From Glaciecola sp. (GTDB taxonomy: Bacteria > Pseudomonadota > Gammaproteobacteria > Enterobacterales > Alteromonadaceae): DNA of 64,000 bases. Below, piece after piece: positions 29,731 to 43,176 of the stretch (position 1 is its first letter; the number at the start of each line of letters is the position of its first letter). The notes below the pieces were generated by a model. It saw only the letters and a list, made by a program, of their open reading frames with translations, made no database searches and was not told the DNA's origin. The translations under genes were made by a program, and so were the position numbers. The stretch lies in NCBI GenBank assembly GCA_029246415.1, contig JAQWNF010000018.1:23484-87483 (forward strand), in the 5' to 3' direction.

Positions 29731-30501
29731 ATGGCAGAGAATCAGTCAGCTAATCAGTCAACGAATCAGACGCATTTTGGTTTTAAACAAGTCGACGAAG
29801 ATCAAAAAGAATCACTCGTCGCAGAAGTGTTTCATTCTGTTGCAGCAAAATACGATGTAATGAATGATGTGATGTCACTGGGGATCCATCGTATTTGGAA
29901 GCGTTATACGATTGATTGCTCTGGCGCACGTAAAGGTCATCAGATCCTTGACTTAGCTGGTGGAACAGGCGACTTAACGGCTAAATTTTCGCGGATAGTG
30001 GGGCCTGAGGGTTCTGTTACTTTATCAGATATTAATCCTTCGATGTTAGAAGTAGGCAAAGATAAACTACGCGATATGGGCTTGGTTGACAATATTAAGT
30101 ATGTCGAAGCTAATGCTGAAGATTTACCTTTCCCAGATAATTCTTTTGATATTGTTACGATGGCATTTGGTTTGCGTAACGTAACACATAAAGAAAACGC
30201 CTTAGCATCCATTTACCGTGTCCTTAAGCCCGGTGGTCGTTTGTTAGTGCTTGAGTTTTCAAAGCCTACCTCTCCAGCATTAGAGAAGATCTACGACACC
30301 TACTCATTTCATTTATTACCAAAAATGGGTAAATTGGTAGCAGATGATGAAGATTCATATCGCTATTTAGCCGAGTCTATTCGCATGCATCCAGACCAAG
30401 ATACGTTAGAAGAAATGATGCAAGTAGCGGGTTTTGAAGGCACGTCATACACCAATTTAACTGGCGGTATTGTCGCGTTACACCGTGGATTCAAATATTA
30501 A
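29731..30501 (+). CDS. ubiE: ubiquinone/menaquinone C-methyltransferase UbiE
   Basis: An S-adenosylmethionine methyltransferase for the C-2 step of ubiquinone and the last step of menaquinone synthesis. The 256-aa protein has [10 protein letters not shown] (motif I), the [14 protein letters not shown] signature, and [24 protein letters not shown] use the ATG at 29731 (MAENQ), with AAGGA upstream; an upstream in-frame extension has no Shine-Dalgarno. The stop overlaps the ubiJ start by 1 nt. First gene of ubiE-ubiJ-ubiB. Confidence 0.96.
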   Translation: MAENQSANQSTNQTHFGFKQVDEDQKESLVAEVFHSVAAKYDVMNDVMSLGIHRIWKRYTIDCSGARKGHQILDLAGGTGDLTAKFSRIVGPEGSVTLSDINPSMLEVGKDKLRDMGLVDNIKYVEANAEDLPFPDNSFDIVTMAFGLRNVTHKENALASIYRVLKPGGRLLVLEFSKPTSPALEKIYDTYSFHLLPKMGKLVADDEDSYRYLAESIRMHPDQDTLEEMMQVAGFEGTSYTNLTGGIVALHRGFKY

Positions 30502-31166
30502 TGCCGTTTAAACAATTCATATCGGGTATAGCAGAGTTTGGTGCTAACGAAGTCTTGCAGTTAGATGACGAGCATCAAACCTATTTACAGCCTTTATCGG
30601 GTAAATCGTTAGCGTTGACATTGCTTCCTATTGAACAAACCATTCAGTTGCAATTTACTGATTCGCGTATCGATATTATATTGCCGACTGAATCCGACAG
30701 AGGCCTTAATAGTGATACAGATCTTGATAATGATCTGAAAAGTGATTGTCATCTGACTATTCAACTCTCAGCGATAGCGCAATTACGCGACAGCAATCAA
30801 CTTACCACGCTAATCAAACAAGATAAATTAGATATCAAAGGCGACTTGAGTGTTGCTCAACATTTAAGTGCTCTGGTTAATGGCTTAGATTTAGATCTGA
30901 CTGAAATACTCACCAATAAAATCGGTGATGTACCAGCACATACCATTATGGGCACGGCATCCTCAGTGATTAATTACGCCAAATATGTCAAACAACATTT
31001 AGATATAACCTTAGGCGAAGCCCTCATTGAAGAAAAACAACTTGTTGCTTCACCGTTGGCATTAGCTAATTTTAGCGATGAAGTAACAGACACGCGTTAT
31101 TGGTGTGACCGACTAGCGGCGCGCTTAGCGATTTTAGAAAAGCAACAACTTGCAGGTGATAAATAA
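30501..31166 (+). CDS. ubiJ: ubiquinone biosynthesis accessory factor UbiJ
   Basis: A 221-aa SCP2-domain protein that, with UbiK, organises the soluble Ubi complex and binds quinone lipids. The N-terminal half has the SCP2-like beta sheet ([18 protein letters not shown]) and [21 protein letters not shown]; the C-terminus is helical. Sequence conservation is low, as usual. The position between ubiE and ubiB, with TAATG overlap to ubiE, is the main support. Confidence 0.9.
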   Translation: MPFKQFISGIAEFGANEVLQLDDEHQTYLQPLSGKSLALTLLPIEQTIQLQFTDSRIDIILPTESDRGLNSDTDLDNDLKSDCHLTIQLSAIAQLRDSNQLTTLIKQDKLDIKGDLSVAQHLSALVNGLDLDLTEILTNKIGDVPAHTIMGTASSVINYAKYVKQHLDITLGEALIEEKQLVASPLALANFSDEVTDTRYWCDRLAARLAILEKQQLAGDK

Positions 31167-31167
31167 C

Positions 31168-32805
31168 ATGGCGTCAAAACGGTTTTATCAGATTGCAAAA
31201 GTGGTACTGCAGTTCGGTCTGGATGATTTAATTCCAAGTCATTTGATCCCTTGGTATGCTAAAGCTGGTCGCTATTCGTTGTTTTGGTTGCGTAACCGAC
31301 ATAAGGATAAAACCCGCGGACAACGAGCACGTTTGGCGCTAGAAACGCTTGGACCTGTGTTTATAAAATTTGGTCAAATGTTATCGACTCGTCGAGATTT
31401 GATCCCTGCCGATATCGCAGATGAACTCGCAATATTACAAGACCATGTGATCCCTTTCGATGGCAAAATCGCAGAGGCAACCATACTCAAGTCATTAAAT
31501 ATTGATACCATTGACGAGATTTTCGCTGATTTTGATACTGTTCCATTAGCTTCAGCTTCCATTGCCCAAGTGCATACCGCGAGATTAAAAGAATCCGGGG
31601 ATGAGGTGGTCGTCAAAGTCATTCGTCCTGGGATTGAGCCTATCATCGAATCAGATGTCGAGTTACTGCGCAGTATCGCCACGGTCATACAAAAATGGTT
31701 GCCAGATGGGAAACGTATGCGCCCTGTTGAGGTGGTTGAAGAATATCAAAAAACTATTTTTGATGAGCTGGATCTAGTGCGCGAGTCGACTAACGGTACA
31801 GCGATAAAGCATAATTTTAGTGATTCAAAAGCCTTATATGTACCGCACTTTTATACTGATTATTGCACCCGCGATGTGATTGTCATTGAGCGGATTTATG
31901 GTATTCCTGTATCGGATAAAGCGGCCTTGTTAGCTCAAGGTACGGATATGAAAAAGCTCGCCGAACGCGGTGTAGAAGTGTTTTTCACTCAAGTGTTTCG
32001 CGATAGTTTGTTTCATGCTGATATGCATCCTGGCAATATATTCGTCAGTAGGGAACGACCTGATGACCCTTATTATATAGGCATTGATTACGGTATCGTG
32101 GGCACGCTAAATGCACAAGATAAGCATTACCTCGCGGCTAATTTTATCGCATTCTTTAATCGTGATTATCGAAAAGTTGCCGAACTACATGTTGATTCTG
32201 GATGGGTACCAATGGATACCAATGTCGATGATTTAGAAATGGCAATCCGTTTGGTCTGTGATCCGATTTTTCAAAAGCCGTTGGATGAAATTTCTTTTGG
32301 CCACGTACTGTTACAGCTGTTTAATACGGCAAGACGTTTTAATATGGTGGTGCAACCACAACTCGTGCTGCTGCAAAAAACCTTATTATATGTCGAAGGG
32401 TTAGGTCGTCACTTATATCCACAATTAGATTTGTGGTCGACTGCTAAACCCTTCTTAGAGAATTGGATGAACGAACAAATCGGCTTTAAAGCGTTTTATA
32501 CCAAAGTAAAAAATAACGCGCCTTTTTGGGCAGAAAAGCTACCAGACATGCCGGATTTGATATTTAATACACTCAGTCAGCTTAAAACCTTACCCGAGTT
32601 ACAACAAAAACAATTTGCTGAACTAAAAGCGCAGCAGTTAGCAAATCAAAAATCAACATTGTACGGTATGATTGGGTCTACCTGTTTTGTGATAGGGGTG
32701 TTGTTAGCATTTAATGCAATGCCAATTTATTATGATTTGGCCGCATTTGGCGTGGGCGGGATCTTTTGGTTTAAAGCGTTATCAAAACTCATTCAAAAAG
32801 ACTAA
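31168..32805 (+). CDS. ubiB: UbiB atypical kinase/ATPase for ubiquinone biosynthesis
   Basis: A 545-aa membrane-anchored UbiB/ADCK protein. It has the KxGQ motif ([16 protein letters not shown]), the Ala-rich loop [19 protein letters not shown] and the metal-binding IDYGIVG. Two C-terminal membrane helices follow (about 495-535). It promotes ubiquinone synthesis by ATP hydrolysis. The ATG at 31168 follows AGGTGA. Its stop overlaps the end of the convergent gene by 4 nt. Confidence 0.96.
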   Translation: MASKRFYQIAKVVLQFGLDDLIPSHLIPWYAKAGRYSLFWLRNRHKDKTRGQRARLALETLGPVFIKFGQMLSTRRDLIPADIADELAILQDHVIPFDGKIAEATILKSLNIDTIDEIFADFDTVPLASASIAQVHTARLKESGDEVVVKVIRPGIEPIIESDVELLRSIATVIQKWLPDGKRMRPVEVVEEYQKTIFDELDLVRESTNGTAIKHNFSDSKALYVPHFYTDYCTRDVIVIERIYGIPVSDKAALLAQGTDMKKLAERGVEVFFTQVFRDSLFHADMHPGNIFVSRERPDDPYYIGIDYGIVGTLNAQDKHYLAANFIAFFNRDYRKVAELHVDSGWVPMDTNVDDLEMAIRLVCDPIFQKPLDEISFGHVLLQLFNTARRFNMVVQPQLVLLQKTLLYVEGLGRHLYPQLDLWSTAKPFLENWMNEQIGFKAFYTKVKNNAPFWAEKLPDMPDLIFNTLSQLKTLPELQQKQFAELKAQQLANQKSTLYGMIGSTCFVIGVLLAFNAMPIYYDLAAFGVGGIFWFKALSKLIQKD

Positions 32806-33761
32806 AACTGATACATGTGGCCTTTGCCGTAAAAGGCCTCAAACCTAAGTGCCAAACCATAAGACGGTTCAAAGTCTTCTTTATCGAGCCATAATACAAA
32901 TGGTTCTACCTCAAAAAATAACCATTTACGCAAAGGATTACTTCTTAGTTTTGCACTAAGGTAGACCTGTTCGGTGTGATTATTGGGAACGGTTAACCCT
33001 TGCATATAAAAGGTATATACCAATGTTGATTGTAAATCCAAGCGATAATAGCGTTGCGCTTCGATATGCCATTTAAACTCATTGCGTTTGTCAGAGTAAT
33101 ACCAGCGGTGATTAAACTTATCGAGTTTTTGCCCATCATGTTCAAACAATATTGACGCACCTATCTCAGCGCCAAGATGATCCCTGTTATAGTAATGCAG
33201 TTGGGCGTCATAGAGTAAATTGGTCTTATTATCAATAATATACAAATCTCGATAAGTGGCTCTGGCAAAGACTTGATCGCGTCGCCCTAAACCGACACGA
33301 TAAGTCACATTATCAAATCGTGGACTGTAAAAGCGTAATGCTAGCGTAGTGGACTGTTGGCGGTTTTCGATTTCACGACTGGCTTTAACAGTATTATCTT
33401 GGGTGCTGTCATCATCGTCACTCAATAATAAATCGACTTTATTGGTTAAGGACGGCAATGCAAATTTGATTTTGAAACGGGTATCAAATTCGCCAAAGTC
33501 ACGACTACGAGGCTCCCAGCCGAGACGGATTTTACCGGAAGCACCTGCTTTACTTAATTGAGTTGGTGCATCAATAAACCATTGATCAATCGCTTGGGCT
33601 TGAAGATTAAAAGTATTGGTAATATTTTGCTGCCAACGATCTACCCAAATTTGTTCAGAGGTAATCGAATTATCTTTTGCGGTAGGTTTAGCATTTACTA
33701 AAGCCGCTGTCGCTGACCAGAGTATGAGGGTGCAAATAATGCTATTTAAGAATTTTGTCAT
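32802..33761 (-). CDS. predicted outer-membrane protein (unknown function)
   Basis: A 319-aa exported protein: signal peptide about 1-24 (ending VNA), then a linker with an acidic stretch ([10 protein letters not shown]), and many alternating aromatic strands. The C-terminal residue is Phe (GHMYQF), typical of outer-membrane barrels. I do not recognise a named family. It is transcribed alone against ubiB. No function is proposed. Confidence 0.7.
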   Translation of the reverse strand: MTKFLNSIICTLILWSATAALVNAKPTAKDNSITSEQIWVDRWQQNITNTFNLQAQAIDQWFIDAPTQLSKAGASGKIRLGWEPRSRDFGEFDTRFKIKFALPSLTNKVDLLLSDDDDSTQDNTVKASREIENRQQSTTLALRFYSPRFDNVTYRVGLGRRDQVFARATYRDLYIIDNKTNLLYDAQLHYYNRDHLGAEIGASILFEHDGQKLDKFNHRWYYSDKRNEFKWHIEAQRYYRLDLQSTLVYTFYMQGLTVPNNHTEQVYLSAKLRSNPLRKWLFFEVEPFVLWLDKEDFEPSYGLALRFEAFYGKGHMYQF

Positions 33762-33937
33762 GCACTCACTTTAATTCAAGAATAAAACCGTCGATACATC
33801 ATTTATCGCATGTAATCTAAAACGCTTTATCTTATACTTAGGATTAAGTATAGAATTTTTCAGGTTGATACACAATCAACTGCCTCTAAGTAATAATAGT
33901 AAGTATTAATTTTAAGTGATCAAAAAAGGAACCAATT

Positions 33938-34186
33938 ATGGGTGGCATTAGTATCTGGAGCTTGTTGTTAATAGCATTGATTGTAATTTTGTTATTTGGT
34001 ACTGGTAAGCTAAAAACCTTAGGTGCTGATTTAGGCGGCGCGATTAAAGGCTTTAAAAAAGCTGTCAACGATGACTCTGCCGCAGAGAAAAACACAACTG
34101 ATGCGGATTTTTCTCCGGAGCAAATTAGCACTAAAGCTGATGAAAAAGTGAATAGTACTGTTTCTCAGGAAGTGAAAAAAGACTAA
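33938..34186 (+). CDS. tatA: Sec-independent translocase subunit TatA
   Basis: A pore-forming component of the Tat pathway for folded proteins. The 82-aa protein has one N-terminal membrane helix (6-20), the [23 protein letters not shown] amphipathic helix with its Phe-Gly hinge, and an acidic tail. AAAGGA precedes the ATG. First gene of tatABC. Confidence 0.97.
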   Translation: MGGISIWSLLLIALIVILLFGTGKLKTLGADLGGAIKGFKKAVNDDSAAEKNTTDADFSPEQISTKADEKVNSTVSQEVKKD

Positions 34187-34188
34187 TC

Positions 34189-34491
34189 ATGTTTGATATT
34201 GGCTTCTGGGAATTACTGGTCATAGGTATTATGGCACTACTTATTTTGGGTCCTGAGCGACTACCAGGCGCCATTCGTAGTACCATGAAAGTGGTGCGCG
34301 GCGTAAAACAAACAGCCAATGGCTTCAAGACTGAAGTTGAAGAGCAACTGCGGATCCATGAGTTGCATGAAAATCTTAAAAAAGCAGAGCAACAAGGGCT
34401 TAATGAATTAGATCCTACTTTGCAAAAGAGTGTCGATGAACTTAAAGCCGCCGCCGCGTCGGTGCAACAACCCTACAAAAAAGATAATTAA
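34189..34491 (+). CDS. tatB: Sec-independent translocase subunit TatB
   Basis: Forms the signal-peptide receptor with TatC. The 100-aa protein has the TatB N-terminus MFDIGFWELLVIGIMALLILGPERLP with the conserved Glu in the helix and the GPERLP hinge, then a long amphipathic helix. It is shorter than E. coli TatB (171 aa), lacking much of the C-terminal tail. It starts 2 nt after tatA. Confidence 0.96.
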   Translation: MFDIGFWELLVIGIMALLILGPERLPGAIRSTMKVVRGVKQTANGFKTEVEEQLRIHELHENLKKAEQQGLNELDPTLQKSVDELKAAAASVQQPYKKDN

Positions 34492-34494
34492 TAT

Positions 34495-35223
34495 ATGACC
34501 ACTCAACAAGGGTTGATTTCTCATCTGATAGAGTTACGCAGTAGAATATTGAAGATGCTAGTAAGTGTATTATTGATTTTCGTGGTGCTATCTCCTTTTG
34601 CCCAAGATATTTATCACATTTTGGCACAACCACTTTTGAATGCATTGCCCGACGGGGCAAGTATGATAGCGACAGATGTTGCATCGCCTTTTTTAGCGCC
34701 GTTCAAACTCACGCTCGTCGTCGCATTTTTCATTGCCATCCCATATATCTTGTATCATGTGTGGGGATTTATTGCTCCAGCATTGTACCGCAATGAAAAA
34801 AAACTCATCGCGCCGTTATTATTCTCTAGCTCCTTACTGTTTTATGCCGGTATGGCTTTCGCGTATTTTGTATTATTTCCTGTTGCGTTTGCATTCCTCA
34901 CTAGTTTTGCACCAGAGGGTGTCGTTGTCAGTACTGATATCAGCAGTTATTTGAGTTTTGTATTAACAATTTTCTTCGCTTTTGGCATTGCCTTTGAGAT
35001 CCCCATTGCCATTATTTTATTATGTTGGACGGGCGTGACCACACCACAAAACTTACGACAAAAACGTCCATACGTTATCGTAGGTGCATTTGTTGTGGGG
35101 ATGTTATTGACGCCTCCGGATGTCATTTCTCAGGTATTACTCGCGATCCCCATGTGGATTTTATTTGAAATAGGGGTCATTATTGGTAGTATTTATGCCA
35201 AACCAGCACCAGTAACTAATTAA
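34495..35223 (+). CDS. tatC: Sec-independent translocase subunit TatC
   Basis: A 242-aa six-helix membrane protein that recognises twin-arginine signal peptides. Family motifs include [13 protein letters not shown] at the N-terminus, [12 protein letters not shown], the periplasmic FAPEGV loop, and the C-terminal [19 protein letters not shown]. It starts 3 nt after tatB. Confidence 0.98.
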   Translation: MTTQQGLISHLIELRSRILKMLVSVLLIFVVLSPFAQDIYHILAQPLLNALPDGASMIATDVASPFLAPFKLTLVVAFFIAIPYILYHVWGFIAPALYRNEKKLIAPLLFSSSLLFYAGMAFAYFVLFPVAFAFLTSFAPEGVVVSTDISSYLSFVLTIFFAFGIAFEIPIAIILLCWTGVTTPQNLRQKRPYVIVGAFVVGMLLTPPDVISQVLLAIPMWILFEIGVIIGSIYAKPAPVTN

Positions 35224-35240
35224 TTTAAGAGTAGTTAAAG

Positions 35241-35840
35241 ATGATGAATTCTCGCAACACACCTTTATTTAGCCTTAGCATGTTGACTCGTGTTCTCGGT
35301 GTTATTGGATTATTAGCCATGACAAGTTATGCCCATGCTACTGATACTTCAATCAAGCAAGCATTAAGTAAATGTGCCCAACAAACCAATAGCTTGCAAC
35401 GTTTGGTATGTTACGACCGCATCAGTGCGCAATTAAACGATTATCGAGACGAGACGTCCATATCTGTTGTGGCACCACCATCCACTACTACGCCAGTAGC
35501 GCCTATGCCAGTGAAGTCTATGCCTGTAAAGCCGATGCCGGTAATGTCTAGTCCAGTAGAGCAGAGTAAGCCAGCGCAAGCGAAGGATGATGTAAGCTTT
35601 GGGAAAGTAGTCAAAACAGACGATGCAATGATATCGACAATAGCTTCAGTGAAAACGGGTCGTAATAATTTGATGACAATTACGTTAAACAATGGCCAAG
35701 TGTGGCAGCAAACCAAATCTGAAGATCGTGCTCGTTTTACTGAACAACAATCTGTGACCATTGAAAAAGGTTTTTTTGGTTCGTTTTATTTGTCAGCTGA
35801 AGGCAGTAATCGTCGTATTGCGGTAAAGCGCGTTAAGTAA
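35241..35840 (+). CDS. exported protein with MPVK repeat linker (unknown function)
   Basis: A 199-aa protein with a signal peptide (about 1-33, ending AHA) and an N-terminal segment CAQQTNSLQRLVCYDRIS, a two-Cys pattern (C-x11-CYD) common in small periplasmic proteins. A Pro-rich linker of imperfect PMPVK units follows (about 79-95), then a C-terminal small beta domain (LNNGQVWQQT, VTIEKGFFGSFYLSAE). It follows tatC by 17 nt and precedes hemB, so it is likely part of the tat transcript. Function unknown. Confidence 0.7.
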   Translation: MMNSRNTPLFSLSMLTRVLGVIGLLAMTSYAHATDTSIKQALSKCAQQTNSLQRLVCYDRISAQLNDYRDETSISVVAPPSTTTPVAPMPVKSMPVKPMPVMSSPVEQSKPAQAKDDVSFGKVVKTDDAMISTIASVKTGRNNLMTITLNNGQVWQQTKSEDRARFTEQQSVTIEKGFFGSFYLSAEGSNRRIAVKRVK

Positions 35841-38489
<2,649 letters not shown>

Positions 38490-39775
38490 GGCGCTTCCTA
38501 GCAGTGAATTTAGGTGGGGTAAGATCCGTTAATAAAGCCCCACTATCATAATCAGTAACGGGTATTGAATGCTCAATATACGCCTCTATATCAGGTAAGT
38601 TCAATGCATATTTTTCACAAGCAAAACTAATGGCATGACCACTTTTGCCTGCTCGACCTGTACGGCCTATACGATGTACATAATCTTCGGCATCATCCGG
38701 CAGATCAAAATTAAATACATGGGTTACTTTTTCAATGTGTAAACCACGTGCTGCAACATCTGTCGCAACTAAAATATCCAGTTTGCCTTTGGAGAAACCT
38801 TCCATAATTGACATGCGTTTTTTCTGTGGTACATCACCACTGAGTAAACCAACCCGATGGCCATCTGCCATGAGCCAAGCCGCAACGGTTTCACAACTGT
38901 ATTTAGTGTTGGCAAAGACAACTGCTTTTTCCGGCCATTCGTTTTCTAACAATGTTAGCAATAGGCGGATTTTGTCATCGTCAGATGGATAAAACAATTC
39001 CTCTTGAACACGCGAGGCGGTTTTTTTCTCCGGCTCGATCTGCACATGTGTTGGATTATTCATGTGTTCATAGGCGAGTTCTTGAACACGATAGCTTAAT
39101 GTCGCTGAAAACAACATACTTAAACGTTTGTCCGCTTTTGGCATGCGATTAAATAAGTATCGGATATCCTTAATAAAACCTAAATCGAACATGCGATCGG
39201 CTTCATCTAATACCGCAACTTGAATATTTTCTAAGGAAAAAATCCCTTGCTTGTAGTAATCTAATATACGACCTGTGGTGCCGATAACAATATTTACACC
39301 ATTTGTTAATGTTTGGCGTTGATCTTCATAACCTTCGCCTCCATATATTAAACCAAGGGTCAAACCCGTGTGTTTACTCAAGAGTACTGCGTCGTTATGG
39401 ATTTGTACTGCAAGCTCACGAGTAGGTGCCATAATGATCGCTTTAGGACCTTTAGCTTTACTCTTATGAGTAAGAAGGTAATTAAAGGTCGCAACTAAAA
39501 ATGCGATGGTTTTACCTGTTCCAGTCTGAGCTTGACCAGCAATATCTAATTCTTCGATTAGAGGTGGCAGACTTAGCGCTTGAATAGGTGTACAATATTC
39601 GAAATTTGCTTCATTTAGAGCATCTGTGATTGATTGATGGATCTTTAAGTCCGAAAATCGAGTATCTGTTAAGTGTGTTGTTTGCATTAATTATTATTCA
39701 GTGCTTGCATCAAAAACTATTTCTATATAACACTATGGTGAATTAAATAAAAGTATCACCAACTTGGAGAATAAA

Positions 39776-40102
39776 ATGAGCGACAAGATTATCACGTTAT
39801 CTGATGATAAATTCGAAGCCGACGTTCTAAATGCTGAAGGTCCCGTGTTAGTTGATTTCTGGGCCGAATGGTGCGGACCGTGTAAGATGATTGCACCTAT
39901 CTTATCTGAAATTGCTGAAACTTACGACGGTAAAGTGACAATTGGTAAATTAAATGTAGATGAGTTCAGCGAAACCCCTAAGAAATTTGGTATTCGTGGT
40001 ATCCCAACTCTCCTTCTTTTTAAAGATGGTAACGTTGCTGGAACCAAAGTCGGTGCATTATCAAAAGCACAGTTAGAAGAGTTTTTACAAGAAAATCTGT
40101 AA
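39776..40102 (+). CDS. trxA: thioredoxin 1
   Basis: Cytoplasmic disulphide reductase. The 108-aa protein has WCGPC with Cys33 and Cys36, and the cis-Pro loop GIPTLLLF. I start at the ATG at 39776 (MSDKII), 6 nt after GGAG. The order trxA-rho, divergent from rhlB-gppA, is conserved with E. coli. Confidence 0.98.
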   Translation: MSDKIITLSDDKFEADVLNAEGPVLVDFWAEWCGPCKMIAPILSEIAETYDGKVTIGKLNVDEFSETPKKFGIRGIPTLLLFKDGNVAGTKVGALSKAQLEEFLQENL

Positions 40103-40123
40103 ATCTAGACTCTGCAATACCGG

Positions 40124-40161
40124 AAAGGCTGCCTAAATAGCGACTATTTAACAGCCTTTTT
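40124..40161 (+). terminator. terminator between trxA and rho
   Basis: AAAGGCTG pairs with CAGCCTTT, and an inner palindrome TAAATAG/CTATTTA extends the stem; a T tract follows. It lies 22 nt after the trxA stop, so rho probably has its own promoter in the remaining leader (40162-40324). Confidence 0.8.
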
Positions 40162-40324
40162 ACGTTTTTCAGGTTCAATCCTTTACCTATTAGCGTTTTA
40201 GTGCTAAGTTATAACTCAAGCACATTCCTCGTGCGTAGTTCACAGTCACATCACATTTACGCCTGTACTGTGCAAAACAATCCCTTATCAATATTACTCA
40301 AAGCGAATGCTTAAAGACCCCACT

Positions 40325-41590
40325 ATGAATTTAACCGAATTAAAGAACAAGCCTATTTCAGATCTAGTTGCCCTAGCTGGTGAAATGGGATTAGAAAACC
40401 TAGCCCGCGCACGTAAGCAAGACATCATTTTTTCCATATTAAAAGCACACGCCAAAAGCGGTGAAGATATTTTCGGTGACGGTGTCCTTGAAATACTTCA
40501 AGATGGATTTGGTTTTTTACGTTCTGGTGACTCATCTTACTTGGCTGGACCAGATGACATTTATGTATCTCCGAGTCAAATACGTCGTTTTAACTTACGT
40601 ACCGGTGACTCCATTTCTGGCAAAATCCGCCCACCAAAAGATTCAGAGCGCTATTTTGCACTGTTAAAAATCCGTGAAGTAAATTTTGATAAGCCAGAAA
40701 ATTCACGTAATAAAATTTTATTCGAAAACCTGACTCCTTTGCATGCCAATGAGCGTTTGCGTATGGAGCGTGGAAACGGTAGTACCGAAGATATCACTGC
40801 ACGTTTGATCGACCTTTCTTCCCCAATCGGTAAAGGGCAACGTGGTTTATTAGTTGCTCCGCCAAAAGCCGGTAAAACGCTATTACTACAAAATATTGCC
40901 CAATCGATTGCCGCCAATCATCCTGATTGTTTATTAATGGTATTATTGATTGATGAGCGTCCAGAAGAAGTAACTGAGATGCAGCGCTTGGTGCAAGGTG
41001 AAGTTATTGCTTCTACCTTTGATGAGCCAGCAAGTCGTCACGTACAAGTAGCAGAAATGGTAATCGAAAAAGCCAAACGTTTAGTTGAACACAAAAAAGA
41101 CGTTGTCATATTACTCGATTCAATCACGCGATTAGCGCGTGCATACAACACGGTTATCCCCTCATCTGGTAAAGTCCTTACCGGTGGTGTCGATGCTAAC
41201 GCATTGCACAAACCTAAGCGCTTCTTTGGCGCTGCGCGTAATGTTGAAGAGGGTGGTAGTTTAACGATCATCGCAACTGCATTAGTTGATACTGGTTCTA
41301 AAATGGATGAAGTTATCTATGAAGAATTTAAAGGTACCGGTAACATGGAATTACATTTAAATCGTAAGATTGCTGAAAAGCGTGTATTCCCAGCTATGGA
41401 CTTTAACCGTTCAGGTACGCGTCGTGAAGAGTTATTGACGAGCAAAGAAGAACTACAAAAAATGTGGATTTTACGCAAGATTGTCCACGAAATGCCTGAA
41501 ATTGATGCTATAGAGTTTTTGATTAGTCGTTTATCGATGACCAAAACCAACGATGAATTCTTTGATGCGATGAAGCGCCAAAGAAGTTAA
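40325..41590 (+). CDS. rho: transcription termination factor Rho
   Basis: A hexameric RNA-dependent ATPase for termination. The 421-aa protein begins [20 protein letters not shown] as in E. coli, so I use the ATG at 40325 rather than the one at 40307. It has the cold-shock-like RNA-binding domain ([12 protein letters not shown]), Walker [12 protein letters not shown], and the Q/R loop region. It is preceded by a leader of over 150 nt, which in E. coli mediates autogenous control. Confidence 0.98.
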   Translation: MNLTELKNKPISDLVALAGEMGLENLARARKQDIIFSILKAHAKSGEDIFGDGVLEILQDGFGFLRSGDSSYLAGPDDIYVSPSQIRRFNLRTGDSISGKIRPPKDSERYFALLKIREVNFDKPENSRNKILFENLTPLHANERLRMERGNGSTEDITARLIDLSSPIGKGQRGLLVAPPKAGKTLLLQNIAQSIAANHPDCLLMVLLIDERPEEVTEMQRLVQGEVIASTFDEPASRHVQVAEMVIEKAKRLVEHKKDVVILLDSITRLARAYNTVIPSSGKVLTGGVDANALHKPKRFFGAARNVEEGGSLTIIATALVDTGSKMDEVIYEEFKGTGNMELHLNRKIAEKRVFPAMDFNRSGTRREELLTSKEELQKMWILRKIVHEMPEIDAIEFLISRLSMTKTNDEFFDAMKRQRS

Positions 41591-41621
41591 TACATAGCAT
41601 TTATGCCAACCAACGCATATC

Positions 41622-41658
41622 AAGCCATGACCTTTACTAAGGTGCATGGCTTTTTTTT
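41622..41658 (+). terminator. rho-independent terminator of rho
   Basis: AAGCCATG pairs with CATGGCTT and the inner ACCTT with AAGGT, followed by a run of eight Ts, 31 nt after the rho stop codon. Confidence 0.93.
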
Positions 41659-41702
41659 GCCTGTATATTTTGCCTATATTTTTTGAACATCTTTTTGTGT
41701 TA

Positions 41703-41726
41703 TTGTGTGAAAAAGTGATCACACAA
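41703..41726. promoter_or_regulatory. 24-bp dyad in the promoter of the M20 peptidase gene
   Basis: TTGTGTGA (41703-41710), eight bases, TCACACAA (41719-41726): a perfect 8-bp inverted repeat. A second palindrome GTGTACAC follows at 41728-41735. They lie 48-80 nt before the gene and look like a repressor or activator site. The regulator is not known. Confidence 0.5.
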
Positions 41727-41782
41727 CGTGTACACAATACGTGAAGCCAAAACAACAATATAATTTCACTTAAGGAATTTTC

Positions 41783-43144
41783 ATGAAGCTATTTACTTTA
41801 CCGTTAACCACATCAGCTCGCCGTATCGGCTTTGCTTTAGGCATGACTACACTACTTGCTATTGCCCCTAATTTACATGCGAAACCCACACCTGGTGTTG
41901 TCACTGATAAAGTGAGTGAGGTTGAAACGCAAGTGATCCAGTGGCGTCACCATTTTCATGCCAATCCCGAACTGTCTAATCGCGAATTTGAGACTGCAGC
42001 TTATATTGCCAAATACCTAACAAGTCTCGGCTTAAAAGTGCAAACGGGTATTGCAAAAACAGGTGTCGTAGGTTTGCTAGATACCGGTAGACCTGGGCCC
42101 GTCGTTGCATTACGTGCCGATATTGATGGGCTACCTGTATTAGAAGATAACGATTTACCGTACAAATCGACTAAACGCGGTGTCTTTAACGGTAAAGATG
42201 TCCCTGTCATGCATGCGTGTGGACATGATACTCATATTGCAATGCTGATGGGCGCAGCGAAAATTTTAACCGATATGCAAGATGAGCTGGTTGGTCAGGT
42301 TAAATTTATCTTTCAGCCCGCTGAAGAAGGCTCCCCTGAGGGAGAAGTAGGTGGCGCTGAAATCATGGTAAAAGAAGGCGTGTTGAAAAATCCTGATGTG
42401 GATGCGATTTTTGGTTTACATATTTCGGCAGCAGAGCCTGTAGGGACTGTGTTGTGGCGTGAAGGTGGGATCATGGCTGCAGTGGACCCTTTTAAAATCG
42501 TGATTAAAGGCAAGCAAGCTCACGGCGCTTATCCGTGGTTAAGTGTTGATCCGATTACGACAGCCGCACAAACTATTATGAGCCTGCAAACGATTGTCAG
42601 TCGTGAATTACGTTTACTTGATGATGCAGCTGTCATTACGATAGGTGCAATCAATGGTGGTAATCGCTCGAATATTATCCCCAATGAAGTAGAGCTTATC
42701 GGCACCATTAGAACATTAAACGAAACTGCGCGTGATCATATTTATGAAGCGTTGCCGCGCAAGGTGAATGCGATCGCTGAGAGTATGCGAGCAACAGCTG
42801 AAATTACATTACCGCTAGATTACTATTATCCGATTACTTTTAATGATCATGATTTGATGAAGCAAGTCTTGCCAACCTTAAATCGAACTGCAGGTGATGA
42901 AAATGTGATTTATTCTAAACCCGTCACAGGTGCAGAAGATTTTTCTTTTTTCCAAAAAGAAGTCCCCGGCGTATATTTGTGGATAGGCGGGCGTTCTGCT
43001 GATACTGCGCCAGAAGATGCCCCCGCTCATCACACACCTGAATTTGTCGTAGATGACAAAGGCATGAAGTTAGGGGTGGAGTTATTGACGAACTTAACGA
43101 TTGATACCTTGTACCACCAAGCTAAAGCGACAGACGGTAAGTAA
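41783..43144 (+). CDS. exported M20D-family amidohydrolase/carboxypeptidase
   Basis: A 453-aa metallopeptidase-family protein of the hippurate hydrolase/IAA-amino-acid hydrolase type. A signal peptide spans about 1-33 (ending LHA). Metal-ligand motifs are HACGHD, QPAEEG and, near the end, GAEDFSFF. GKQAHGAYPWLSVDP belongs to the dimerisation lid domain. It probably cleaves N-acyl amino acids in the periplasm. A dyad upstream and a LysR gene convergent downstream suggest regulation, but the link is unproven. Confidence 0.9.
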   Translation: MKLFTLPLTTSARRIGFALGMTTLLAIAPNLHAKPTPGVVTDKVSEVETQVIQWRHHFHANPELSNREFETAAYIAKYLTSLGLKVQTGIAKTGVVGLLDTGRPGPVVALRADIDGLPVLEDNDLPYKSTKRGVFNGKDVPVMHACGHDTHIAMLMGAAKILTDMQDELVGQVKFIFQPAEEGSPEGEVGGAEIMVKEGVLKNPDVDAIFGLHISAAEPVGTVLWREGGIMAAVDPFKIVIKGKQAHGAYPWLSVDPITTAAQTIMSLQTIVSRELRLLDDAAVITIGAINGGNRSNIIPNEVELIGTIRTLNETARDHIYEALPRKVNAIAESMRATAEITLPLDYYYPITFNDHDLMKQVLPTLNRTAGDENVIYSKPVTGAEDFSFFQKEVPGVYLWIGGRSADTAPEDAPAHHTPEFVVDDKGMKLGVELLTNLTIDTLYHQAKATDGK

Positions 43145-43176
43145 TATACCGTCTTCGTTTACCAATAACACTTTGG

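Noticed and set aside
41703..41726. possible CRP site in the M20 promoter
   Set aside because: The TGTGA and TCACA halves are 8 bases apart, not the 6 that CRP requires, so I list it only as an unassigned dyad.
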